Assembly (NCBI RefSeq): GCF_036884655.1
Contig: NC_088340.1
Coordinates: 30,876,001-30,940,000, forward strand
DNA length: 64,000 nucleotides
Origin: Musa acuminata AAA Group
Taxonomy: Eukaryota; Streptophyta; Magnoliopsida; Zingiberales; Musaceae
Direction: 5' to 3'
Below, in pieces: positions 54,981 through 64,000 of this stretch (within the stretch, counting starts at the first letter, position 1; each line of letters starts with the position of its first letter). A model generated the notes under the pieces. It was not told the origin of the DNA. It made no database searches and saw only the letters and a list, made by a program, of their open reading frames with translations. Position numbers and translations under genes: made by a program.

Positions 54981-57319
54981 TGTTGAATCTCGTATTTTGA
55001 TAATGAAACTACTTGATATATGTTTATGATTTAATATGTGTTTTGAGTGACGCTGGATGCTTTGATCAGGATGAGACAATTAAAGCAGGAAAATCATGTT
55101 GTGCTGGAGGAACATGTTAGAAGAATGGACGTCGGGCCAGTGGATCGGTCGACATATCGACAGAAGGCTTCGGGCCGTGGACTCGGGCATCGGGCCAAGA
55201 AGAGCGGGTATTGTGCCAAGGATATCGGAGTTGCAGAGTCAACAGGCCGATTGGGCAATAGGCTGCAGGAAAGGACAATGCGCCGAAGAATCGGACGAAG
55301 CGTCGAGGGACCAATGACATGCCGGACAACTTGGTTAATTGCTTAGGATTAATTGTCTCGATCAAAGTTTTGCTTTAAACGTGCAGGATTATCTACGATG
55401 AAAGTTAGACAAGTAGCAGGAGTTGCGCCGGAGTCAAGTTCATGATCACATTGGAAGTTCGAGAGTTCGACGGAAGTTCGGACGGTCGTCAGAGGTTCTG
55501 CGAGAACAGATCCGAGAAGTCCAGAAGCTTGCCAAGCGAAGCTCGTCGGAACTTGCCAAGTGGATCGTCGCAAAGTCCAGGAGTTTGCCGGAAGTCCGCA
55601 GGAGCATCACCGAGGGTTCATCGGATGATCGACGGAAGTTCGCCGGAAACTCGCCGGAAGAAGCGATTGACGCACCGAAGCAAAGCTGCAGAAATTGTCT
55701 TAGATTTAATCGTAGTTAGCACGTTGATTAAGTTGGAAAATGGGAGGTGATCCCTTTGGCTTAATCTTGGGGCAATTGGGCCCCTGAAAGACTGAAATTA
55801 GGCCGAATGGAACTAACCATTCGGACCCTGATTGCACCAGGAGGTGCAACCGCCTAGGCCAGGAGGTGGCACCGCCTGGTCTAAGCCTCCCAGCGAGACT
55901 GGGCGGTGCAACCTCTCCAGCCGGGAGGTGGCACTGCCTGAGCTCAGTCTTCGAGCAAGACTGGGTGGTGCAACCTCCCTGACAGAGAGGTGGCACCGCC
56001 TGAGCTCAGTCTTCGAGCAAGACTGGGCGGTGCAACCTCCCTGACAGAGAGGTGGCACCGCCTGAGCTCGGTCTTCGAGCTCTGCCAGGCGGTGCAACCT
56101 CTCCAGTCAAGAGGTGCAACCGCCTGATCCCGGAATTCCGGGATTTGATCGTTTTGAGCTCGAAATTTGAATTGGGTTGGGGCCTATAAATACCCCACCC
56201 ATTCAGCACTGAAAAGATACAGACCTACACCGAAATCTTGATCTTTTCTGTGATTCTAAGAGCTTAAAAGTGTTGTAATTCCTTTAAGTCTCCTCCTTCT
56301 GTTCTTCAAGTTTTTGAGTTGTAAAGTGAGGAGAGAAAGGTCTGTAAAGGTTGTCTCCTGAGCCTGTTAAAAGGAGAGAAACTGTAAAAGGGCAGTTGGC
56401 CTTCGCCTATTGAAGGAAGGCCTCTAGTTGACGTCGGTGACCTCGTCGGTGGAGGAAGCCAAAAGTGGAGTAGGTCAAGACTGACCGAACCACTCTAAAT
56501 CTCTGGTTTGCGTTTATTTTGAGCACTTTATCATTACTGCAAACCTCCTTCATAACTACTGCTTTCTGCGCTTTTACGAACAAGTTCTAAGTGCTGTTCT
56601 TTCAGAATCTGCATTCAGATGTAAATCGGTGTTTTCGTACATTACAGTTTACGTTCACGTTTTGATTCTGCAAAATTGTCTTCTGCGTCTTCACGAACAA
56701 GTTTCTAAGTGCTGATCCTTCCAAATCTGTTTTCAGACGTAAACCAGTGTTTTCGTGCGATATTTACATTGCAGTTTACGTTTACGCCTTGATTCTGCAA
56801 AACTGTCTTCTGCGCTTTTACGAACGAGTTTCTAAGTTTAGATCCCTTTGAAACTGCGTCTAGACGTAAAATTGCGTTTAGACGTAAAACTGTCCAAACT
56901 GTGTTTAGACGTTTTAGACGTAAACTGAGTTTAGACGTAAATCTGAGTTTAGACGTAAATCTGCGTTTAGACGTAAATCTGCATTTAGATGTAAATCTGC
57001 GTTTAGACGTAAAACTACGTTTTAGACGTAAACTGAGTTTGGACGTAAATCTGCGTTTAGACGTAAATCTGCGTTTAGACGTAAATCTGCGTTTAGACGT
57101 AAAACTGCGTTTAGATGCAAACTGCATTTAAACGTAAATTGTGTTTAGACATAAACTACGTTTAGACGTAAACTGCACTTAATCATAAGTTATCTTAGAG
57201 TCGGCTTTTGCTTCAAAACTGATTTTTATCGAACGAACGCAGCTTTTGTTTTTAATCGCAAAAAGATTTCCACTGCACTAATTCACCCCCCCCCCCTCTT
57301 AGTGCTCTCGATCCTAACA
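54981..57319 (+). repeat. 3' LTR of element D
   Basis: Same length and layout as the 5' LTR. TATA 56185-56192, 18-bp array 56858-57178, poly-C 57286-57296. Confidence 0.93.
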
Positions 57320-57459
57320 ATAACCTTGCTTAGTATCAACTTTCATACAGAGTTGTCTTTATCGTTCAAACGCAGCTTTCGGTTTTAATCGCAGAAAGTT
57401 TTCCGCTGCACTAATTCACCCCCCCCCCCCCCCCCCTCTTAGTGCTCTCGATCCTAACA
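57320..57459 (+). repeat. 3' LTR of element C, remaining end
   Basis: TAACCTTGCTTAGTATCAAC... matches 43090-43223. Very long poly-C (about 17) at 57420-57436, ends CTCGATCCTAACA. Followed by GTACT. Confidence 0.9.
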
Positions 57460-57464
57460 GTACT

Positions 57465-57682
57465 AAGACGCTGATTGGATCTTGATCCCCACTAGAAGTC
57501 TGCTGGAGACTTCCGTTTCACGTGCTGAGGGTGTCGCATGACTCGCTAGTAAAATAGTGGGAGTATATTAAGATAGAAGTTCGTATCTTGATAGTTTATT
57601 TTTTGTAAAATCTGCATGTTATTCATTTATGCTGCATCTTTATTTTCAAAAAATATCGCTTTTAAATCCCTTACGTGGCATA
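57465..57682 (+). other. Copia Z leader, continued
   Basis: Noncoding leader (AAGACGCTGATTGGATC to AAAATCTGCATG). The PBS was not recognised. It joins 41152 once element C is removed. Confidence 0.6.
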
Positions 57683-58480
57683 CTTGATGTCAACCGCCTC
57701 ACTGGTCCAAATTATATGGATTAGCTACACAACTTGAGAATTGTTCTCACGGTGGAGAAAATCGCGTACGTCCTTGATACAGTGATGCTTACGCCTGAGG
57801 AAGGGGCAAGCGAAGATGAGATCGCTTGCTACGTGAAGTACATTGATGACTCCACTCTTGCTCAGTGCTATATATTAGGCTCTATAACTCCTGAGTTATA
57901 GAGACAACATGAAAAGATGGATGTCAGATCCATTCTCCTACATGTCCGTAAATTATTTGAGAAACAGTGAAGGACTCAGCGATATGAGATATCCAAGAGC
58001 CTCTTCCGTGCTAGGATGACTGAGGGGACACCGATTCAGAACCATGTCCTAAAGATGATTGAGTGGATAGAGAAACTCACAGGTCTAGGAATGGTCCTAG
58101 AGGATAACTTATGTGTGGACATTGTGCTTAAGTCCCTACCAGATTCCTTTTCACAGTTCATAATGAATTTTAATATGAACAAGCTTGAGGTGACTCTCCT
58201 AGAGCTCCTCAATATGTTGAGGGAGGCAGAGAGTACTATTAAGAAAGAGAAGCCAGTTCTCTATACTAGTGAGACCAGAACGAAAAGGAAAGCAGAAAAG
58301 TCCCTTAAGAAGGGAAAGGGCAAGGGCAGACTAGGTAAAGCAAAAGTTGCTAAGAAAGACCCAACAAAGGACAAAGGCCAATGCTTCCATTGTGGCAAAG
58401 ATGGGCACTGGAAGAGGAACTACAAAGAGTACCTTGCAGAGAGGGCGAAACAGAAGCTTGGAGAAGCTTCAGGTATATAA
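57683..58480 (+). pseudogene. gag: Copia Z gag, three in-frame stops
   Basis: A single frame from about 57683: NRLTGPNYMD-stop (TGG to TAG), LRIVLTVEKIAYVLD, stop after GSITPEL, stop after LFEKQ, then 154 open codons (58016-58480) with [18 protein letters not shown], a Lys-rich stretch, and a zinc knuckle [14 protein letters not shown] whose final Cys is Tyr. This is the usual copia gag order (UBN2-like core, basic linker, knuckle). It is a different lineage from elements A-D. Stops and the lost Cys show decay. Confidence 0.85.
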
Positions 58481-59765
58481 ATGATCAGTCTTCATTTGTC
58501 AAACTCTTATGATAACATATAGGTATTGGATATTGGTAGTGCTTATTATATATGCAATTCGTTGTAGGTTCTGGCAAGACCTAGGAGACTAGAGAGAGGC
58601 GAGATGGACCTCAAGATGGGCAATGGAGCAAAAGTTGCTATAGTAGCTATTGGTAAGGTCACCCTACATTTGCCTAGTGGAGCTTTTATTACATTAGATG
58701 CTTGTTATTTTGTTCTTTCTATTATCAAAAACATTATCTCCATTTCATGTTTGATAGTCAGTGGATATAAATTAGTTTTTGAGAACAATGGTTGTTCGAT
58801 ATTATTAGATGATGAGATCATCATGAAAGGAACATTGCATAATAGTTTATTTATGCTAGACACTACTCCACATATCATGAATGTAAATGTGTCTAAGAGG
58901 AAACGAGATGAGGTGAACAGTGCATACCTGTGGCATTGTAGGCTATGTCACATCCATGAGGGAATGATTCAAAAGTTGCTAAAAGATGGATATCTAGATC
59001 CATTCGACTATGAGTCATATGCCACTTGCGAGCCTTGCCTTTGTGGAAAACTATCCAACTCTTCATTTAGTGGAACTGGAGAGAGAGCCACTGAACTGCT
59101 GGAACTCATACATAGTGATGTATGTGGACCCATGTCAACTCATGCCATTGGTGGTTACTCCTGCTTCATTACCTTTACCGATGATTTCTCAAGGTCTGGA
59201 TATGTGTACTTAATGAAGTATAAGTCCGAGGCCTTTGAGAAATTCAGAGAGTATAAGAATGAAGTAGAGAACCAGACTAGAAAGAGTATCAAGACTTTTC
59301 GATTAGATCGAGGAGGTGAGTACTTAAGTACAGAGTTGACTCAGTTCCTCAAGAACTATGTGATATTATCCCAATGGTCACCTCCTTATACACCTCAGCT
59401 CAATGGTGTGTTTGAAAGGAGAAATCGTACGTCATTAGATATGGTACGGTCCATGATGAGTTTCGCTGACCTACCTATCTCATTCTGGGGATATGCCCTA
59501 GAGACCGCAGCTTACCTTCTGAACAAAGTTTCAACTAAGTCAGTAGTGTCTACACCATATGAGATATGGAAAGGGAAGAAGCTTGATCTTAAGATTGTTA
59601 AGATTTGGGGCTGCCCTACCCACGTTAAAAGACACAACCCCGATAAGTTGGAATCGAGGACAGAGCGATGCAAGTTTGTGGGATACCCCAAGGAAACTTG
59701 TGAGTATTATTTCTATCATCTTGAGGACCAAAAGGTCTTTATAGCTAAGAGAGCAGTGTTCCTTG
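58481..59765 (+). pseudogene. pol: Copia Z protease remnant, GAG-pre-integrase and integrase
   Basis: In frame with gag across stops at 58480, about 58523 and about 58567. Protease: VLDIGSAYYICNS, with the catalytic DTG changed to DIG. From 58604 a frame is open: GAG-pre-integrase with HHCC finger (LWHCRLCHIHEGM, CEPCLCGK), then the integrase core with all three acidic residues visible (HSDVCGP, LDRGGEYLS, NGVFERRNRT) and the C-terminal GYALETAAYLLN and KIWGCPTHVK. It ends at RAVFL, where solo LTR E is inserted at 59766; the last codons of the 393-codon frame belong to that LTR. Pol resumes at 62245. RT and RNase H lie beyond the window or are lost. Confidence 0.88.
59761..59765. repeat. Left target-site duplication of solo LTR E (CCTTG)
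   Basis: CCTTG at 59761-59765 and 62240-62244. Removing the LTR restores a continuous reading from RAVFL into EKEHILGG. Confidence 0.92.
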
Positions 59766-62239
59766 TGTTGAATCTCGTATTTTGATGATGAAACTACTTG
59801 ATATATGTTTATGATTTAATCTGCGTTTTGAGTGACGCAGGATGCTTCGATCAGGATGAGACAATTAAAGCAGCAACATCATGTTGTGCCGGAGGAACAT
59901 GTCAGAAGATTGGACGTCGGGCCGGTGGATCGGTCGACGTATCGACAGAAGGCTTCGGGCCGTGGACTCGGGCATCGGGCCAAGAAGAGCGGGTATTGTG
60001 CCAAGGATATCGGAGTTGCGGAGCCAACTGGCCGATTGGGCAATAGGCCGCAGGAAAGGACGATGCGCCGAAGAATCGGACGAAGCGTCGAGGGACCAAT
60101 GACATGCCGGACAACTTGGTTAATCGCTTAGGATTAATTGTCTCGATCGAAGTTTTATTTTGAGTGTGCAGGATTAACTATGATGAAAGTTAGACAAGCA
60201 GCAGGAGTTGCGTGGGAGTCATGACAATGATCACGTTGGGAGTTCGAGAGCTCGACGGAAGTTCGGACGGTCGTCGGAGGTTCTGCGAGAATAGATCTGA
60301 GAAGTCCAGAAGCTTGCCAAGCGAAGCTCGTCGGAACTTGCCAAGTGGATCGTCGCAAAGTCCAGGAGTTTGCCGGAAGTCCGCAGGAGCATCACCGAGG
60401 GTTCATCGGATGATCGACGGAAGTTCACCGGAAACTCGCCGGAAGAAGCGATTGACGCACCGAAGCAAAGCTGCAGAAATTGTCTTAGATCTAATCGTAG
60501 TTAGCACGTTGATTAAGTTGGAAAATGGGAGGTGATCCCATTAGCTTAATCTTGGGGCAATTGGGCCCCTGAAAGACTGAAATTGGGCCGAATGGAGCTA
60601 ACCATTCGGACCCTGATTGCACCAGGAGGTGCAACCGCCTAGGCCAGGAGGTGGCACCGCCTGGGCTAAGCCTCCCAGCGAGACTGGGCGGTGCAACCTC
60701 CCCAGCCAGGAGGTGGCACCGCCTGAGCTCAGTCTTCGAGCAAGACTGGGCGGTGCAACCTCCCCAGCCAGGAGGTGGCACCGCCTGAGCTCAGTCTTCG
60801 AGCAAGACTGGGCGGTGCAACCTCCCTGACAGAGAGGTGGCACCGCCTGAGCTCAGTCTTCGAGCAAGACTAGGCGGTGCAACCTCCCTGACAGAGAGGT
60901 GGCACCGCCTGAGCTCGGTCTTCGAGCTCTGGCAGAGAGGTGCAACCGCCTCAGTCAAGAGGTGGCACCGCCTGGGCTCAGTCTTCGAGCTCTGCCAGGC
61001 GGTGCAACCTCTCCAGTCAGGAGGTACAACCGCCTGATCCCGAAATTCGGGGATTTGATCGTTTTGAGCTCCAAATTTGAATTGGGTTGGGGCCTATAAA
61101 TACCCCACCCATTCAGCACTGAAAAGATACAGAACACACACTCGAAATCTTGCTATCTTTCTGTGTTTCTTAGAGCTCAAAACTGCTAGTTCTCCTCTTT
61201 CTATTCTTCAAGTTTGAGTTGTAAAGAGAGGAGAGAAAATTTTTGTAAGGGTTGTCTCCTAAACCCGTCAAAATGAGTGAATCTGTAAGAGGGTAGTTGG
61301 CCTTCGCCTATTGAAGGAAGGCTTCTAGTTGACGTCGATGACCTCGTCGGTGGAGGAAGCCAAAAGTGGAGTAGGTCAAGACTGACCGAACCACTCTAAA
61401 TCTCTGGTTTGCGTTTATTTTGAGCACTTTATCATTACTGCAAACCTCCTTCATAACTACTGCTCTCTACGCTTTTACGAACAAGTTCTAAGTGATGTTC
61501 TTTCCGAATCTGCATTCAGACGTAAATCGGTGTTTTCGTACATTACAGTTTACGTTTATGTTTTGATTCTGCAAAACTGTCTTCTGTGCCTTCACAAACA
61601 AGTTTCTAAGTGCTGATCTGTCCGAATCTGCTTTCAGACGTAAACCAGTGTTTTCGTATGATATTTACATTGCAGTTTAGGTTTACGCCTTGATTATGCA
61701 AAACTGTCTTCTGTGCCTTTACGAACGAGTTTCTAAGTTCAGATCCCTTTGAAACTGCGTCTAGACATAAAATTGCATTTAGACGTAAAACTGCCCAAAC
61801 TGTGTTTAGACGTTTTAGACGTAAACTAAGTTTAGACGTAAATCTGCGTTTAGACGTAAATCTACGTTTAGACGTAAATCTGCGTTTAGACGTAAAACTA
61901 CGTTTAGACGCAAACTACGTTTAAACGTAAAACTACATTTTAGATGTAAACTGAGTTTAGACGTAAATCTGCGTTTAGACGTAAATCTGCATTTAGACGT
62001 AAATCTGCGTTTAGACGTAAAACTGCGTTTAGATGCAAACTGCATTTAAACATAAATTGTGTTTAGACGTAAACTGCGTTTAGAAGTAAAACTGTGCTTA
62101 ATCTTAAGTAATCTTAAAATCGGCTTTTATATCGAAATCGTTTTTATCGAACGAACGCAGCTTTCAATTTTAATCGCTAAAAGATTTCCGCTGCACTAAT
62201 TCACCCCCCCCCCCCCTCTTAGTGCTCTCGATCCTAACA
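59766..62239 (+). repeat. Solo LTR E (Sirevirus-type), TSD CCTTG
   Basis: 2,474 bp, TGTTGAATCTCG...CTCGATCCTAACA. Palindrome array 60615-61035, the longest in the window. TATA 61095-61102, 18-bp array 61755-62095, poly-C 62204-62216. No internal sequence on either side, so a recombined solo LTR of the C/D family. Confidence 0.93.
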
Positions 62240-62392
62240 CCTTGAGAAGGAACACATTCTTGGCGGAGACAGTGGGAGCATGATAGAGTTGAGCGAGGTT
62301 AGAGAACATAGCTCAAGCACCACTCTATAGCCCGAGTCTGTTCAGGTACCTAACACATAAGTTCCAACTTTACGTAGGTCCAACAGAATATC
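62240..62392 (+). pseudogene. pol: Copia Z pol, linker after integrase
   Basis: Includes the right CCTTG duplication (62240-62244). Continues with EKEHILGGDSGSMIELSEVRE, two stops (CAG/CAA to TAG/TAA type) and LRRSNRIS, a motif that usually precedes copia RT. Cut at 62393 by an inverted copia LTR. Confidence 0.8.
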
Positions 62393-63998
62393 TGTTGGGA
62401 AAATCTTTGGGGGCGACATCACATGCGTAGCGGAAGAACAAGAAAACAAAATCCCTGATTCCCAAAGAGATGTTCGTTGTCGTACGAAGATTGGTGCGCA
62501 AAATCCGCGAAACTGAAAAAACTGCGTATAGAGTATATTGTGTTGCTTAGGGAGATCGTATATCCCTGTTTCCTTATAGATCTTTAGCAGAGGGTGAAGA
62601 AGGTCAAGCATCCTCCTCTCTAGCGGTGATCCACACAGTAGGGCTACGACGACTCTTCTCAAAACTCCAAGCCTGCTTTAAGGTGGAGAAGGGAAGGAGA
62701 ATATGAGAGGCAAGCAAAGGCTCTAGCCTATGAGGCTCTGAATCCCTCCTATTTATAGAGGTCCCCTATCAAACCCTAATGGATCCTCTCCTAGTGGTTA
62801 TTGGATCTGCATCCAATAACCCAAGCCTTTTAGATTAGTGGATCTCTATCCAATAATCTCTCATGGGCTCTTATTGGATCTCGTTCATGGGATCCAATAA
62901 TTAGGGGCTTATTGGATATCCAATAAGACAAGGGCTCCGTCGGATATCTCATATCCGAACCTCTACTCATCGCAATGCCTACCATATGTGTGTGACCCTC
63001 TAGGCTCAATATCGAGCTGACCGTGAGTCATACCTGTCAGAACTCCTTCTAACTCAATGAATTATTATCTCTATAATAATTCACTCGACTCATCAACTAC
63101 GGACGTACTAGGCCACTACGCCGTAATCCCCAAACGATACAGGGGAATCCAATCCATTGGACCTGTCTGTCCTCAGTTACCGTGTACCTATAGTCCCTCA
63201 TCTATCTAATATCCTAGAGATTGTATATCGAGCATAGTGCTGTCAGACCCATACGGTTTCTACTCGAGTCTCGCTCTAATCGGATTCTCCCGGAGAACTC
63301 TTTCTCTCTCAACCCGAATGACCCTGGTCAGGGATTTGTCTGAGCAAGAACACATGGGATATTCCTCTCATGACATCAAGAGTGGATGATCCTCCATCGA
63401 CACTCAATAGCCCTCGTAAGGTCGATTACCACTCCCAATGACCAGCTGTACTAGATCTGGGATAGCCAAACCCATAAGTCTGGTATCAAAGAGTGGAGTA
63501 CTCATATAGGACATCCTTGGTGTCTCAAGTCTAAGGACCAGATACACCACTAGGACTACGGAATCGCTGTCTGACAATAAGGCATCATCAACCATCCAGC
63601 ATTCCGTAAGCGGATCAATCAGTGAACTCATTCTCTAATGAGCACTTGTACTGTGTCCCTAGTATCTCTACACGAGCAGCTATGAGACCAGCTGCATCCA
63701 TCATATGGACGGGTATACAACACACCAGTTTGTCCGGTTATCACGATATCCCTCTCGAGTAACCTGTGATCAGGATTATTTAGGATCTGTGTTTAAAGGT
63801 GAATCGATCTCATTATCATGATCTCATCACGATCCGATTCCCATTGCACAAATCCAAGGACATCACAATATATATATATGTATATATGCAATAGTTATAA
63901 AGTGATATATACTAAAATATAATAAACAAAAAGATTCTGTATCAAGTCACACATGCCATCACTCATGTGATAGGCTTGCTGGGCACCTATGTCTAGCA
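62393..63998 (-). repeat. Inverted copia-type LTR, same family as 34967-36634
   Basis: On the plus strand reads TGTTGGGAAAATC...TGTCTAGCA, the complement of the solo LTR family. It has a single copy of the 174-bp block duplicated at 35870-36217, plus extra ATCCAATAA-type repeats at 62800-62930. Left flank ATATC (62388-62392); only AT is visible on the right, compatible with a duplication but cut by the window end. Whether it is solo or part of a longer element is undecided. Confidence 0.85.
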
Positions 63999-64000
63999 AT

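Larger units (their letters stand above)
48863..57319 (+). mobile_element. Element D: full-length TR-GAG-like Sirevirus derivative
   Basis: 8,457 bp with LTRs of exactly equal length (48863-51201 and 54981-57319, 2,339 bp each) that differ only by scattered substitutions, so probably among the youngest insertions here. PBS 51204-51215, intact gag ORF 51252-52259, noncoding region, purine tract. Left flank ACTGT; the right flank ATAACC fits ACTGTAACC with CTG deleted. No pol. Confidence 0.92.
41153..57459 (+). mobile_element. Element C: TR-GAG-like Sirevirus derivative, contains element D
   Basis: 5' LTR 41153-43223, PBS 43226-43237, intact gag ORF 43274-44191, 2.8 kb noncoding, purine tract, and 3' LTR 46986-48862 continued at 57320-57459. 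Element D is inserted in the 3' LTR. No pol domain or extra ORF. The gag ORF is followed directly by AT-rich sequence. Without D it is about 7.85 kb. Near-matching flanks ATACT/GTACT place it inside copia Z. Confidence 0.88.

Overview
The window is a pile of nested LTR retrotransposons from a flowering-plant nuclear genome. No host gene, rRNA or tRNA gene was recognised. The evidence is: retroelement primer-binding sites matching initiator tRNA-Met (TGGTATCAGAGC), plant-type Ty1/copia gag (DUF4219/UBN2-like), Sirevirus-like termini (TGTTGAATC... starts preceded by AAAGGGGGAGAT polypurine tracts), gypsy gag-pol remnants and several paired target-site duplications (TSDs). The species cannot be fixed from the sequence; a repeat-rich angiosperm is the safe reading.

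Layout, left to right. 1-507: inverted Sirevirus LTR scrap. 508-20921: Sirevirus-like element A (5' end lost, 3' LTR 19373-20921). Its gag is split by element B (1387-15453, TSD TTAGG). B's 5' LTR is split by gypsy copy Y3 (minus strand, 1853-7336, TSD TGGGC). A and B carry gag plus an extra ORF in the position of the Sirevirus 'env-like' gene, but no protease, integrase or reverse transcriptase. 20922-23082: decayed gypsy X (LTR end, PBS, gag, protease), into which gypsy Y1 (LTR 23083-23476) is inserted. Y1's leader holds gypsy Y2. A 3,051-bp block spanning the X/Y1/Y2 junctions is duplicated in tandem (22031-25081 and 25082-28132). Y2 gag-pol and 3' LTR end at 32939. Y1 resumes at 32940 and is broken by a solo copia LTR (34967-36634, TSD TATCC), then cut at 37033 by minus-strand Sirevirus LTRs G and H. 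40477-64000: copia Z (leader, gag, protease, integrase), broken by Sirevirus-like C (41153-57459, near-TSD ATACT/GTACT), which itself contains D (48863-57319). Z is further broken by solo LTR E (59766-62239, TSD CCTTG) and by a minus-strand copia LTR (62393-63998).

How the parts relate: only C and D have uninterrupted gag ORFs, and both lack pol and a gag zinc knuckle (TR-GAG-like). All three gypsy Y copies share the same reverse-transcriptase deletion, and the two with a 3' end share the integrase deletions, so they look like a non-autonomous family copied in trans rather than independently broken elements. The strongest candidates for something new are the pol-less but ORF-bearing Sirevirus families, a conserved 75-nt intron-like segment and covarying hairpin upstream of the extra ORF, a covarying hairpin in the LTR transcript leader, and the shared-deletion gypsy family.
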